A DNA stretch of 6,549 nt from Actinomycetes bacterium (GTDB taxonomy: Bacteria; Actinomycetota; Actinomycetes; Propionibacteriales; Nocardioidaceae), in contig JAEWOG010000056.1 of the NCBI GenBank assembly GCA_023460975.1, positions 1 to 6,549 of the forward strand. Direction: 5' to 3'. The notes below the pieces were generated by a model that searched no databases, was not told the origin of the DNA, and saw only the letters and a program-made list of their open reading frames with translations. Made by a program: the position numbers and the translations under genes. This document shows positions 1 through 5,709 of the stretch, piece by piece (position 1 is the first letter of the stretch; every line of letters begins with the position of its first letter).

Positions 1-147
1 CACATCGTCAAACACCGCATGCGCAAACGGAACCGCCTCCCGATACGCACGCACCTTCCCCTCCATCCCCTCCATCAACCGCGCATAATCCACCAACGAC
101 CCACGCTCAACCACACCCTCAACCTCAACCACCACATCCGCACCCAT
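1..147 (-). CDS. Unidentified protein, N-terminal 49 residues only (runs off window)
   Basis: A reading frame starts with ATG at 147-145 and stays open to position 1, so only the first 49 residues are present (begins MGADVVVEVEGVVERG, ends AHAVFDDV). A clear ribosome binding site, GGGAGG on the minus strand at 158-153, lies five bases before the ATG, which supports both the gene and this start. The peptide is acidic, with no signal peptide or membrane segment, and looks helical (VDYARLMEGMEGKVRAYREAV). Codon use is striking: only one of the 49 codons ends in C and none in A; the rest end in G or T. The other genes here favour C and G. I do not recognise the family. Actinobacterial DUF222/HNH-endonuclease genes can show a similar G/T-ending style, but no diagnostic motif is visible in this fragment, so that is only a guess. 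Confidence 0.7.
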   Translation of the reverse strand, partial: MGADVVVEVEGVVERGSLVDYARLMEGMEGKVRAYREAVPFAHAVFDDV

Positions 148-246
148 CGGAACCTCCCAATCCCAGGACCACCGGCCTCCGGCAGTCTTCCTCGGTCCCA
201 CCCTACGAGTAGGTAACATCCGGTTTCGAGAGGCCAAAGGTCACGT
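148..246. promoter_or_regulatory. Divergent intergenic region with candidate promoter for the glycosyltransferase
   Basis: This 99-bp spacer separates the minus-strand partial gene from the plus-strand glycosyltransferase, so it should hold promoters for both. On the plus strand TAACAT at 214-219 fits the actinobacterial TANNNT -10 box and would place the transcription start near 226; no convincing -35 is visible. A small palindrome, CCTAC-GA-GTAGG (202-213), directly abuts that -10 box. On the minus strand TAGGGT (205-200) is a possible -10 for the other gene. The two candidate promoters and the palindrome overlap, so cross-regulation is possible. All of this is motif-level evidence only. 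Confidence 0.3.
153..158 (-). promoter_or_regulatory. Ribosome binding site of the left-edge partial gene
   Basis: On the minus strand the sequence reads GGGAGG, then a five-base spacer (TTCCG), then ATG. This is near-ideal Shine-Dalgarno strength and spacing, and it is the main reason for accepting the short partial gene as real. Confidence 0.7.
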
Positions 247-1434
247 GTGAGCACTGAGCGGGCCCCTCTCCACGCCTCCGCTGCGTCTGCTCGGCCGCAG
301 CCCGACCCGTACGGACGGACCACGCACCGCATGCGCATCACCTTCCTGAGTTGGCGGGACACCACCCACGTCGACGGCGGCGGTTCTGAAATCTTCACCG
401 AGCAGGTCGCCGCCGAGCTGGTCAGACGCGGGCACGAGGTGACCATCCGGTGCGCAGCCGTGCCGGGGCAACCTGCGTCGCAGGTGCGCGACGGGGTGCG
501 ACTGAGTCGCGCCGGCGGCCGCCTGACGGTCTACCCCCGCGCCCTGGCATGGCTGCTGCGCAACCGGCGCAGCATCGACGTGGTGGTGGACGTCATCAAC
601 GGCCTGCCCTTCGCCTCTCCTCTCGTACGGCGGCGGGGCATCGTCGCGCTCATCCACCACGTCCACCGGGAGCAGTGGCACATCATCTACCCGGGCCTGG
701 GCGGCACGATCGGCTGGTTCGTCGAAAGTCGGATCACTCCCCTGCTGTATCGGGGGCTCCCCCACCTGACCGTGTCGGACGCGACGGCGCGTGACCTGGT
801 GCGGCTGGGCGTGCCCGAGCGCCGGATCACGGTCGCCCGCAATGGCGTGGCCCATGGCGCAGCCACCGACACCGCGCTCGTACCCAAGGCGCCCGTGCCC
901 ACCTTGGCGGTCCTGTCTCGCCTGGTTCCGCACAAGCAGATCGAGCATCTCTTCCAGATCGCGGCGCGACTGCGGGGCGAGTTCGGCGACCTGCGCGTCG
1001 ACGTCATCGGCGAAGGGTGGTGGCACGAGGAGCTGAGCGCGGAGGCGGATCGGCTCGGCGTGGGCGATCTCGTCCGCTTCCATGGCCACGTGCCGGACGA
1101 GGACCGCGATCGCCTCTTGGCCTCAGCGTGGCTGCACGTGCTCCCATCCGTGAAGGAGGGGTGGGGCCTGGCCATCAGCGAGGCCGCCCTGCAGGGCACC
1201 CCCACCCTCGCCTACCGCAGTGCGGGCGGGGTGAACGAATCCGTCGTCGACGGTGTCACGGGTGCGCTGTGCGACGACGTCGACGATCTGTACGAGACAG
1301 CCCGCACCCTGCTGCGTGACCCCGCACGCCGCAGCTCACTGGGGGAACAGGCCCGCGCCCATGCCGCCACGCTGACGTGGAGCGCCACCGCGGACACCGT
1401 CGAGGAAGCGTTGGCACGGGCCAGTCGTCGCTGA
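247..1434 (+). CDS. GT4-family (GT-B fold) glycosyltransferase
   Basis: Probable retaining glycosyltransferase transferring a sugar from a nucleotide-sugar donor, acting in the cytoplasm or at the inner membrane face in glycan or glycolipid synthesis; donor and acceptor cannot be read from the sequence. The 395-residue product has the usual GT-B layout. The N-terminal half starts at MRITFLSW (residue 29), with the glycine-rich HVDGGGSE loop (41-48) and a histidine-rich HHVHREQWH stretch (137-145). The C-terminal half has RNGV (198-201), LSRLVPHKQIE (223-233) and the E-x7-E donor-site motif EGWGLAISE (E304, E312), followed by GTPTLAYRSAGGVNESV. No signal peptide or membrane helix is seen. The GTG at 247 is used because AAAGG (236-240) lies six bases upstream. 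ATG 331 is a credible alternative, since the first 28 residues are low-complexity and the fold begins there. The gene ends 25 bp before a strong hairpin and appears monocistronic. Confidence 0.92.
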   Translation: MSTERAPLHASAASARPQPDPYGRTTHRMRITFLSWRDTTHVDGGGSEIFTEQVAAELVRRGHEVTIRCAAVPGQPASQVRDGVRLSRAGGRLTVYPRALAWLLRNRRSIDVVVDVINGLPFASPLVRRRGIVALIHHVHREQWHIIYPGLGGTIGWFVESRITPLLYRGLPHLTVSDATARDLVRLGVPERRITVARNGVAHGAATDTALVPKAPVPTLAVLSRLVPHKQIEHLFQIAARLRGEFGDLRVDVIGEGWWHEELSAEADRLGVGDLVRFHGHVPDEDRDRLLASAWLHVLPSVKEGWGLAISEAALQGTPTLAYRSAGGVNESVVDGVTGALCDDVDDLYETARTLLRDPARRSSLGEQARAHAATLTWSATADTVEEALARASRR

Positions 1435-1459
1435 CGTTCGAACGCACACCACAAATGAA

Positions 1460-1492
1460 CTACGCCCCGCTCCCAGTGGGAGCGGGGCGTAG
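1460..1492. terminator. Bidirectional intrinsic terminator, 15-bp perfect stem
   Basis: CTACGCCCCGCTCCC (1460-1474) and its exact reverse complement (1478-1492) enclose the three-base loop AGT. The hairpin lies between two convergent gene ends: 25 bp after the glycosyltransferase stop and 12 bp beyond the minus-strand DUF2613-like stop at 1505. No long U tract follows on either strand, though the minus strand reads into GTTCATTTG; weak U tracts are common for actinobacterial terminators. It should stop transcription from both sides. Confidence 0.88.
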
Positions 1493-1504
1493 AGAAAACC
1501 TTGG

Positions 1505-1651
1505 TCAGCGGTCGCCGTAGACGAACATCTCCTGCGAGGCCGGGTTGACCTCAGGAGTCTGGGTCTGCGACTGGATGAGGCCGAAGACTGCGGCCGAACC
1601 CACAGCACCACCGACAACAGCAACGACAACCGCGTTGATCAACGCTCCCAC
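1505..1651 (-). CDS. Small single-helix membrane protein, DUF2613-like
   Basis: A 48-residue protein starting at GTG (1651-1649): MGALINAVVVAVVGGAVG and onward, ending MFVYGDR. Residues 4-25 form one glycine/alanine/valine-rich transmembrane segment, or an uncleaved signal anchor. A polar QSQTQTPEVNPASQE stretch follows, then a short aromatic tail. The pattern of one small-residue helix with an AAVFG(L/V) motif, then a Gln/Thr/Pro-rich linker and a terminal VYG, resembles the actinobacterial DUF2613 family, whose function is unknown. The start is fixed by GAGGAGG (1663-1657) five bases upstream of the GTG. The frame is open further upstream to 1690, but that extension would place this ribosome binding site inside the coding region. 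It lies 89 bp downstream of the SGNH lipoprotein on the same strand and shares its terminator, so it may be co-transcribed; no clear promoter of its own was seen. Confidence 0.75.
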   Translation of the reverse strand: MGALINAVVVAVVGGAVGSAAVFGLIQSQTQTPEVNPASQEMFVYGDR

Positions 1652-1740
1652 AATGCCCTCCTCAAGACAGGAAACGCTGAACGGTACCACTGGCGGACGG
1701 GGATTCCCTCATCGCCGTCCACTCCCTGACACGGCACCCC

Positions 1741-3372
1741 TCACTCCTCGGCCACGAACGTGGCGCTGGAGTCCTTTCCCTGCAGCGCCCCGTTGAACGA
1801 CTTCACCACCACCTCGTAGCGAGCCCCCGGCACCAACCCGAGCAGCGTGACCCTCGGCGCGGTCAGCACCCCTGCGGTGTTGTAGGCCACCCAGTCCTCG
1901 GTCCCTCCGGCAAGGCGGTACCAGACGTCGTGGCGCGTGGCATGCTCCGAGGGCTCCCAGGCAAGGACGGCCGTTCCACGGACGCCGGTGTCGGTGCGCA
2001 CCTCCACCTCGGGGGCCTCCGGCTTGGTGCCGGGGCCGACGACGTCGGTCACCGCGCCCATCGCGGTGGGACCTGCCTGCCCGTGAGCCTGTACGGCCAC
2101 CTGGTAGGCGAGGCCGGGCACCAGGTCCTCGAGGTCAGCTGAGGGGTCGGTGACGCGTCGTACGCGCCACGTCCCCTTGCCGCCGAAGACCCGATCCACC
2201 TCGTAACTGCGGTACCACAACCAGTACTCCTTGGCTCCGGGCACAGCACGCCAGGTCACGGCGAGCCCTTGGTCGCTCGTACGGGTGCGTGGCGCCGGGA
2301 GAGCGGGACGCCCTGCGGCGCGCGGCGTCACCGTGACACGCGTGGACCACTTCGCCTCACTGGCAACCATCGTGCCCCGGAAGGGCTGCACGGCGATCTC
2401 GTACGTTGCGCCGGGCTCCAGGCCCCCGACCTCCGCGGCGTTGCCGGCGGCGTCCGAATGCCATTCCCACGTGGGCTTGCGGCCCTGCTCGCGTCGCGTC
2501 AAGACGTGGTATCCGTCCGCCCAGGACACCTCGTCCCAGGTCAGGTAGATGCTGCTCCCCACCCGCGCTGTGAGTCGGGGGCGGCCGGGTGGCAGAGCCC
2601 CCGGGTCCGCCAGCTTCTGACCCCACTCGTCCCCGACGCCCAGCTCGTCCAATGCGGTGGCGACGCCGCGCGCGATGACGCTTTCCCCGCGGGGGTTCGG
2701 ATGCAGGCCATCCCACGTCGCGTCCTCGTCATAGCCCTCGTTGATCGGGGCCACGACGACGCGGGAACGCTCCGTGTCGAGTTCGTCGACAAGATCGTCC
2801 ACGTGGCCGTTGACCTCTGCTCCCCCCGGCAGCCGGATGGACGGCAACTGGCTCAGGACGACGTCGATGTCCGGGTTGGCGTGCTGCAGGATGCGCACGA
2901 GGGACTCCAACTGATCACCCACCTCCGCACCCGACGCGTTCAACCACGACAGGTCGTTCGTGCCAAGTTGGATGACGACGATGTCTGGCTCCAGGGCCGC
3001 GACGAGCTCGTCGGGCGCGGTCTCCAGGAAGCCCACGGTCTGCCCCCACCGCGCCGCGTGGTCGGTGTCGAAGGACGCCGCGCCGTAGTCCTCGCTCTCC
3101 GGCCAGCTGACGCCGACGTAGGAGGCCGGGTCCTGGACGCCCTTGCGCGGACCGACGAAGTCGACGTCCTGGCCCACCGCTTCGAGGTGTTCTGCGAGGC
3201 GGCCGCGCCACGTGACATCTCCGGCTCGCCCCTGGGAGAGGGAGTCGCCCAGCACCAGGATGCGCGGCGTACGCCCCTCCCAGGTCTCGGGTTCGTCTGT
3301 CCCACCCGCGTCGCACGCTGCCAGCGGCAATATCCCGCACAGAACCATCGTGATCACGCCCAGTCGCCGCAC
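1741..3372 (-). CDS. SGNH/GDSL-family hydrolase lipoprotein with three fibronectin type III domains
   Basis: A 543-residue exported lipoprotein, probably an esterase or deacylase at the outer face of the membrane; the substrate is unknown. A signal peptide (MRRLGVITMVLC...) ends in the lipobox LAAC, with Cys20 as the lipidation site. The SGNH domain spans about residues 37-245. Block I is GDSLSQG (nucleophile Ser44), a possible block II glycine lies near YGAAS (97), block III is LGTND (Gly137, Asn139 for the oxyanion hole), and block V is DGLH (Asp221, His224), so the catalytic set is complete. Residues ~262-543 hold three FN3 repeats, recognisable by GLEPGATYEIAV (317), DLVPGLAYQVAV (416) and GLVPGARYEVVV (512), spaced 99 and 96 residues apart. 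The GTG start is preceded by GGGGGAG (3381-3375). Starting at the internal ATG (3348) would lose the arginines of the signal peptide. It is divergent from the arylsulfotransferase-like gene and upstream of the DUF2613-like gene. Confidence 0.9.
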   Translation of the reverse strand: MRRLGVITMVLCGILPLAACDAGGTDEPETWEGRTPRILVLGDSLSQGRAGDVTWRGRLAEHLEAVGQDVDFVGPRKGVQDPASYVGVSWPESEDYGAASFDTDHAARWGQTVGFLETAPDELVAALEPDIVVIQLGTNDLSWLNASGAEVGDQLESLVRILQHANPDIDVVLSQLPSIRLPGGAEVNGHVDDLVDELDTERSRVVVAPINEGYDEDATWDGLHPNPRGESVIARGVATALDELGVGDEWGQKLADPGALPPGRPRLTARVGSSIYLTWDEVSWADGYHVLTRREQGRKPTWEWHSDAAGNAAEVGGLEPGATYEIAVQPFRGTMVASEAKWSTRVTVTPRAAGRPALPAPRTRTSDQGLAVTWRAVPGAKEYWLWYRSYEVDRVFGGKGTWRVRRVTDPSADLEDLVPGLAYQVAVQAHGQAGPTAMGAVTDVVGPGTKPEAPEVEVRTDTGVRGTAVLAWEPSEHATRHDVWYRLAGGTEDWVAYNTAGVLTAPRVTLLGLVPGARYEVVVKSFNGALQGKDSSATFVAEE

Positions 3373-3454
3373 GTCTCCCCCTTCGCCCGAATGCGCCGAC
3401 GCGTCCGCCGGCCCCTGTGGACCCTAGCGAACCGACCAACACGCCCGTCCGCCC

Positions 3455-3466
3455 CCGCACGTGCGG
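3455..3466. promoter_or_regulatory. Perfect 12-bp palindrome CCGCACGTGCGG, candidate operator
   Basis: CCGCACGTGCGG equals its own reverse complement and sits 8 bp upstream of the candidate -10 box of the arylsulfotransferase-like gene. That is roughly -32 to -21 if transcription starts at 3487. A dyad in the -35/-10 spacer is a usual place for a repressor to bind. GC-rich palindromes are common by chance in such genomes, so confidence is moderate. Confidence 0.35.
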
Positions 3467-3474
3467 TTTCAGAC

Positions 3475-3480
3475 TATGGT
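3475..3480 (+). promoter_or_regulatory. Candidate -10 box TATGGT, possible leaderless promoter
   Basis: TATGGT fits TANNNT, the main conserved promoter element in many actinobacteria. It ends six bases before the ATG at 3487, so the expected transcription start falls on or next to the start codon. No good Shine-Dalgarno sequence precedes that ATG (only GGTCGAG at 3478-3484), which is consistent with a leaderless transcript. No recognisable -35 is present. Confidence 0.4.
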
Positions 3481-3502
3481 CGAGTGATGAGCGTCACTCG
3501 AC
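3479..3502. repeat. Perfect 9-bp inverted repeat spanning the arylsulfotransferase-like start codon
   Basis: GTCGAGTGA (3479-3487) and its exact reverse complement TCACTCGAC (3494-3502) are separated by six bases and straddle the ATG at 3487. An alternative partner exists: GGTCGAG (3478-3484) can pair with CTCGACC (3504-3510). If transcription starts upstream, the hairpin would hide the start codon; if the transcript is leaderless, the repeat is better read as a DNA operator over the transcription start. Confidence 0.5.
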
Positions 3503-5610
3503 TCTCGACCCTGCTCATCGCCCTCAGCGTGGGTGCCGCTGGCCTCGCGACCGCCACCCCGGACCCACCCGCGACAGCCGCGGCGGTTCGATCCGTCGAG
3601 ATCACGGGCGCCGGCGTGAGCACCTATCCCGCCTACAGCGAGAGCATCGGCAGGTACGGTCTGCGCACCACGGCGGCCACCGCGGGACGCATCGAAGTCC
3701 GAGCCAACGCGTCCCCAGGAAGTACGGTCCTCGTCGACGGCGTGCCCGTGGAGATCGGTGTGGCCCACACGGTCTCCGGACTCACGGCGGGCGACGAGGT
3801 CAACGTCCAGATCACCAGCGGTGGCACGACGACCACTCAGTCGTGGATCTATCTGCCCCTGGGGTTCCCCGAGATCGAGACCCGCAGCGTCGGGGCCGGA
3901 CCGACCCCGGGCCACGCCGCCCTCACGCTGCGAGAGGGCACCGGGGACAGCTTCGCCAGTGTGGTGGACACCCACGGCGTCCCGGTCGCCGCCCTGCAGT
4001 TCGACACCTTGTCCGCCGACCTCGCGGCCCAGCCCAACGGCCACTGGAGCGTCGCCGTCGCACAGACAGAGGATCTGTGGGGCGACTACACCATCGAGGA
4101 GTACGACTCCCAGTTCCGCAAGGTGGCCACTCACCGCATGGTCGGGCATCCCAGGACCGACTTCCACGACGCGATCCTCCTGCCTGGTGGAGGCCGGATC
4201 CTGATGGCGTACGTGCAGGCGAGCGACGGGCAGACCGATTCATGGGTGCAGGAGGTCTCCCCCACCGGGGAGGTCCTGCTCGACTGGAACAGCCGCGACC
4301 ACGTGGACATGGTCACCGACCCGGTGACCAATGCGCTGGGCGACTACGCGCACCTCAACTCGATCCAGGTCATGGCCGACGGCAATCTCCTGCTGTCGTT
4401 TCGACACCTCAACCAAGTCATGAAGATCCACCGGACCACCGGGGCGGTGATGTGGCGCCTCGGCGGACGGCGCAGCGACTTCACCTTCGACGACGACCCG
4501 CTGGGAGGCCCCTGCCTGCAGCACACCGCACGGGAACTGGCCAACGGCGACATCCAGATCTTCGACAACGGCTCGGGCTCCGGCCCTGTGCCCAGCGCCG
4601 CCGGTTGCCCCACCCCCGGCAGCAGTGACCTGGTCTACCGACCCCGCTCACGCACCACCGTCTACCGACTCGACGCAGCATCAGGGCAGGCACACCTCGT
4701 GCGCTCGTACGACGCCGGTGCGTTCAGCCAGTTCGCCGGCTCCGCGCAGCGACTCGGCGCGGGCACCCTCGACGAGGGTCTCTTCGTGGGCCTGAACAAC
4801 GCCGAGCAGGTCTCTCCCCCCGCCTATCCCGGGTGGGACGCGCCCGACGCGGTCGAGTTCGACAAGGACGGCACCGTCGTGTGGACGCTGACATCGCCCG
4901 GTCCAGCGACCTACCGCGCCACCAAGGTGGCCGCTCCCGACACGACGCCCCCGACGATCGCCTCGCCCGTCGACGGCAGCGTGGTGTCTCCCGGACACTC
5001 GAGCACGGTCGCCTACTCGTGCCACGACACGGGCGGATCGAACCTCGCGGAGTGCTCCGGCCCACCGCAGGGTGCGGCCCTGGCCCAGACTCCGGGCACC
5101 CATCACTTCGTCGTCCGCGCCCTTGACGCAGCCGGCAACGTGGCCGATCGCACGGTGACCTACACCGTCCGGTCCCCCGCGGTCGACCCACCTGCCCGGC
5201 CTCGGGCCAGCGCCGACGCCATGATTCGGAAGCCGGGCGGCGCGTGGAAGGGCAAGGGCACCGGCCTCCTGCGAGCGCAGACCGTACGGCGGCACGCCCG
5301 CGTGGGCACCAAGGTGCTCACCCGCTTCAAGGTCCGCAACCGAGGTGACGGCGCAGGACGCCTGCGCCTGCGGGCGATGACACGGCGGGCCCCTGCCGGT
5401 CGCTGGTACGTCGGGCGGCGCGAGGTCACCCGGCGCATCGTGGCCGGAACCTACCGGACACCGAAGCTGAAGCCCGGACGTGTCATCCGACTCCGCCTGG
5501 TCACGGCCCTGCGCCCTCGGGACCGCCGCCGCCCGGTGGTGGTGCGGCTACGGGCGCACGGACCCGATGGCGAGCGAGACACCGTACGGCTCATCGTCCG
5601 CGCCCGGTGA
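3487..5610 (+). CDS. Secreted arylsulfotransferase (ASST)-family protein with Ig-like and arginine-rich C-terminal domains
   Basis: A 707-residue exported protein. Enzymes of this family transfer sulfate from one phenolic sulfate ester to another phenol outside the cytoplasm, without PAPS; the substrates here are unknown. A signal peptide occupies about residues 1-33 (MSVTRLSTLLIALSVGAAGL, then Ala-rich). A beta-sandwich-like region (~35-125) precedes the propeller-like ASST core (~135-480). Core motifs are FHDAILLPGG (His227), DYAHLNSIQVMADGN (His289), SFRHLNQVMKI (Arg306, His307), GAVMWRLGG and CLQHTARELANGD (His346). By analogy with E. coli AssT, His346 is the likely sulfate-accepting histidine, with His227, His289 and Arg306 as helpers. 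Residues ~485-563 form an HYR/Ig-like module (TTPPTI, ALDAAGN) with a probable disulfide, C512-C523. Residues 581-707 are extremely basic. ATG 3487 is chosen because the signal peptide begins there; the frame is open far upstream only as antisense to the SGNH gene. Ends 16 bp before a hairpin. Confidence 0.87.
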   Translation: MSVTRLSTLLIALSVGAAGLATATPDPPATAAAVRSVEITGAGVSTYPAYSESIGRYGLRTTAATAGRIEVRANASPGSTVLVDGVPVEIGVAHTVSGLTAGDEVNVQITSGGTTTTQSWIYLPLGFPEIETRSVGAGPTPGHAALTLREGTGDSFASVVDTHGVPVAALQFDTLSADLAAQPNGHWSVAVAQTEDLWGDYTIEEYDSQFRKVATHRMVGHPRTDFHDAILLPGGGRILMAYVQASDGQTDSWVQEVSPTGEVLLDWNSRDHVDMVTDPVTNALGDYAHLNSIQVMADGNLLLSFRHLNQVMKIHRTTGAVMWRLGGRRSDFTFDDDPLGGPCLQHTARELANGDIQIFDNGSGSGPVPSAAGCPTPGSSDLVYRPRSRTTVYRLDAASGQAHLVRSYDAGAFSQFAGSAQRLGAGTLDEGLFVGLNNAEQVSPPAYPGWDAPDAVEFDKDGTVVWTLTSPGPATYRATKVAAPDTTPPTIASPVDGSVVSPGHSSTVAYSCHDTGGSNLAECSGPPQGAALAQTPGTHHFVVRALDAAGNVADRTVTYTVRSPAVDPPARPRASADAMIRKPGGAWKGKGTGLLRAQTVRRHARVGTKVLTRFKVRNRGDGAGRLRLRAMTRRAPAGRWYVGRREVTRRIVAGTYRTPKLKPGRVIRLRLVTALRPRDRRRPVVVRLRAHGPDGERDTVRLIVRAR

Positions 5611-5626
5611 ATCGCGCAGAGACACA

Positions 5627-5659
5627 CGAAGGCCCGCCGGGAAACCCGGCGGGCCTTCG
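5627..5659. terminator. Bidirectional intrinsic terminator, 15-bp perfect stem
   Basis: CGAAGGCCCGCCGGG (5627-5641) and its exact reverse complement (5645-5659) flank the loop AAA. The hairpin lies 16 bp past the arylsulfotransferase-like stop and 50 bp past the rpsA stop on the opposite strand, so it should serve both convergent genes. No strong U tract follows on either side. Confidence 0.88.
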
Positions 5660-5670
5660 CTCAGATCAGC

Positions 5671-5697
5671 GGATCACACGATCCCCCGACGCGTCGG
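5671..5697. repeat. Two short inverted repeats just downstream of rpsA
   Basis: GGATC-ACAC-GATCC (5671-5684) and the perfect palindrome CCGACGCGTCGG (5686-5697) lie between the rpsA stop codon (5712-5710) and the main terminator hairpin. Together they give the rpsA transcript up to three consecutive 3' stem-loops. They may protect the mRNA 3' end or back up termination; they may also be chance in GC-rich sequence. Confidence 0.35.
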
Positions 5698-5709
5698 TGA
5701 ACGACGCGA

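Larger units (their letters stand above)
3373..3486. promoter_or_regulatory. Divergent promoter region between SGNH lipoprotein and arylsulfotransferase-like gene
   Basis: This 114-bp spacer must drive both secreted-protein genes. It contains a perfect 12-bp palindrome at 3455-3466, a TANNNT -10 box at 3475-3480 for the plus-strand gene, and the left arm of a perfect inverted repeat beginning at 3479. For the minus-strand gene the best -10 candidate is TAGGGT (3427-3422) with a poor -35. Both genes may be controlled by one regulator bound here, but no known operator consensus is recognised. Confidence 0.5.

Noticed and set aside
19..216. Plus-strand open frame of 65 codons at the left edge.
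   Set aside because: Pro/His/Arg-rich antisense of the partial minus-strand gene, which has the ribosome binding site.
241..1089. Minus-strand open frame of 282 codons opposite the glycosyltransferase.
   Set aside because: Low-complexity composition (His, Arg, Gln, Asp rich), no motifs, and fully overlapped by a clear GT4 gene; a codon-bias shadow.
1693..1718. GGACGG...CCGTCC inverted repeat between the SGNH and DUF2613-like genes as a terminator.
   Set aside because: Only a 6-bp stem with a 14-base loop and no U tract; too weak to claim termination, so co-transcription remains possible.
2269..3486. A plus-strand frame is open for 406 codons upstream of, and in frame with, the arylsulfotransferase-like start, giving an apparent 1113-residue protein.
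   Set aside because: This stretch is exactly antisense to the SGNH lipoprotein, has no domain features, and the signal peptide begins at 3487. It is a high-GC shadow frame.
3417..4628. Plus-strand open frame of 403 codons in another frame of the arylsulfotransferase-like gene.
   Set aside because: Arg/Pro/Gly/His-rich with no recognisable domain; a frame shadow of a well-supported gene.
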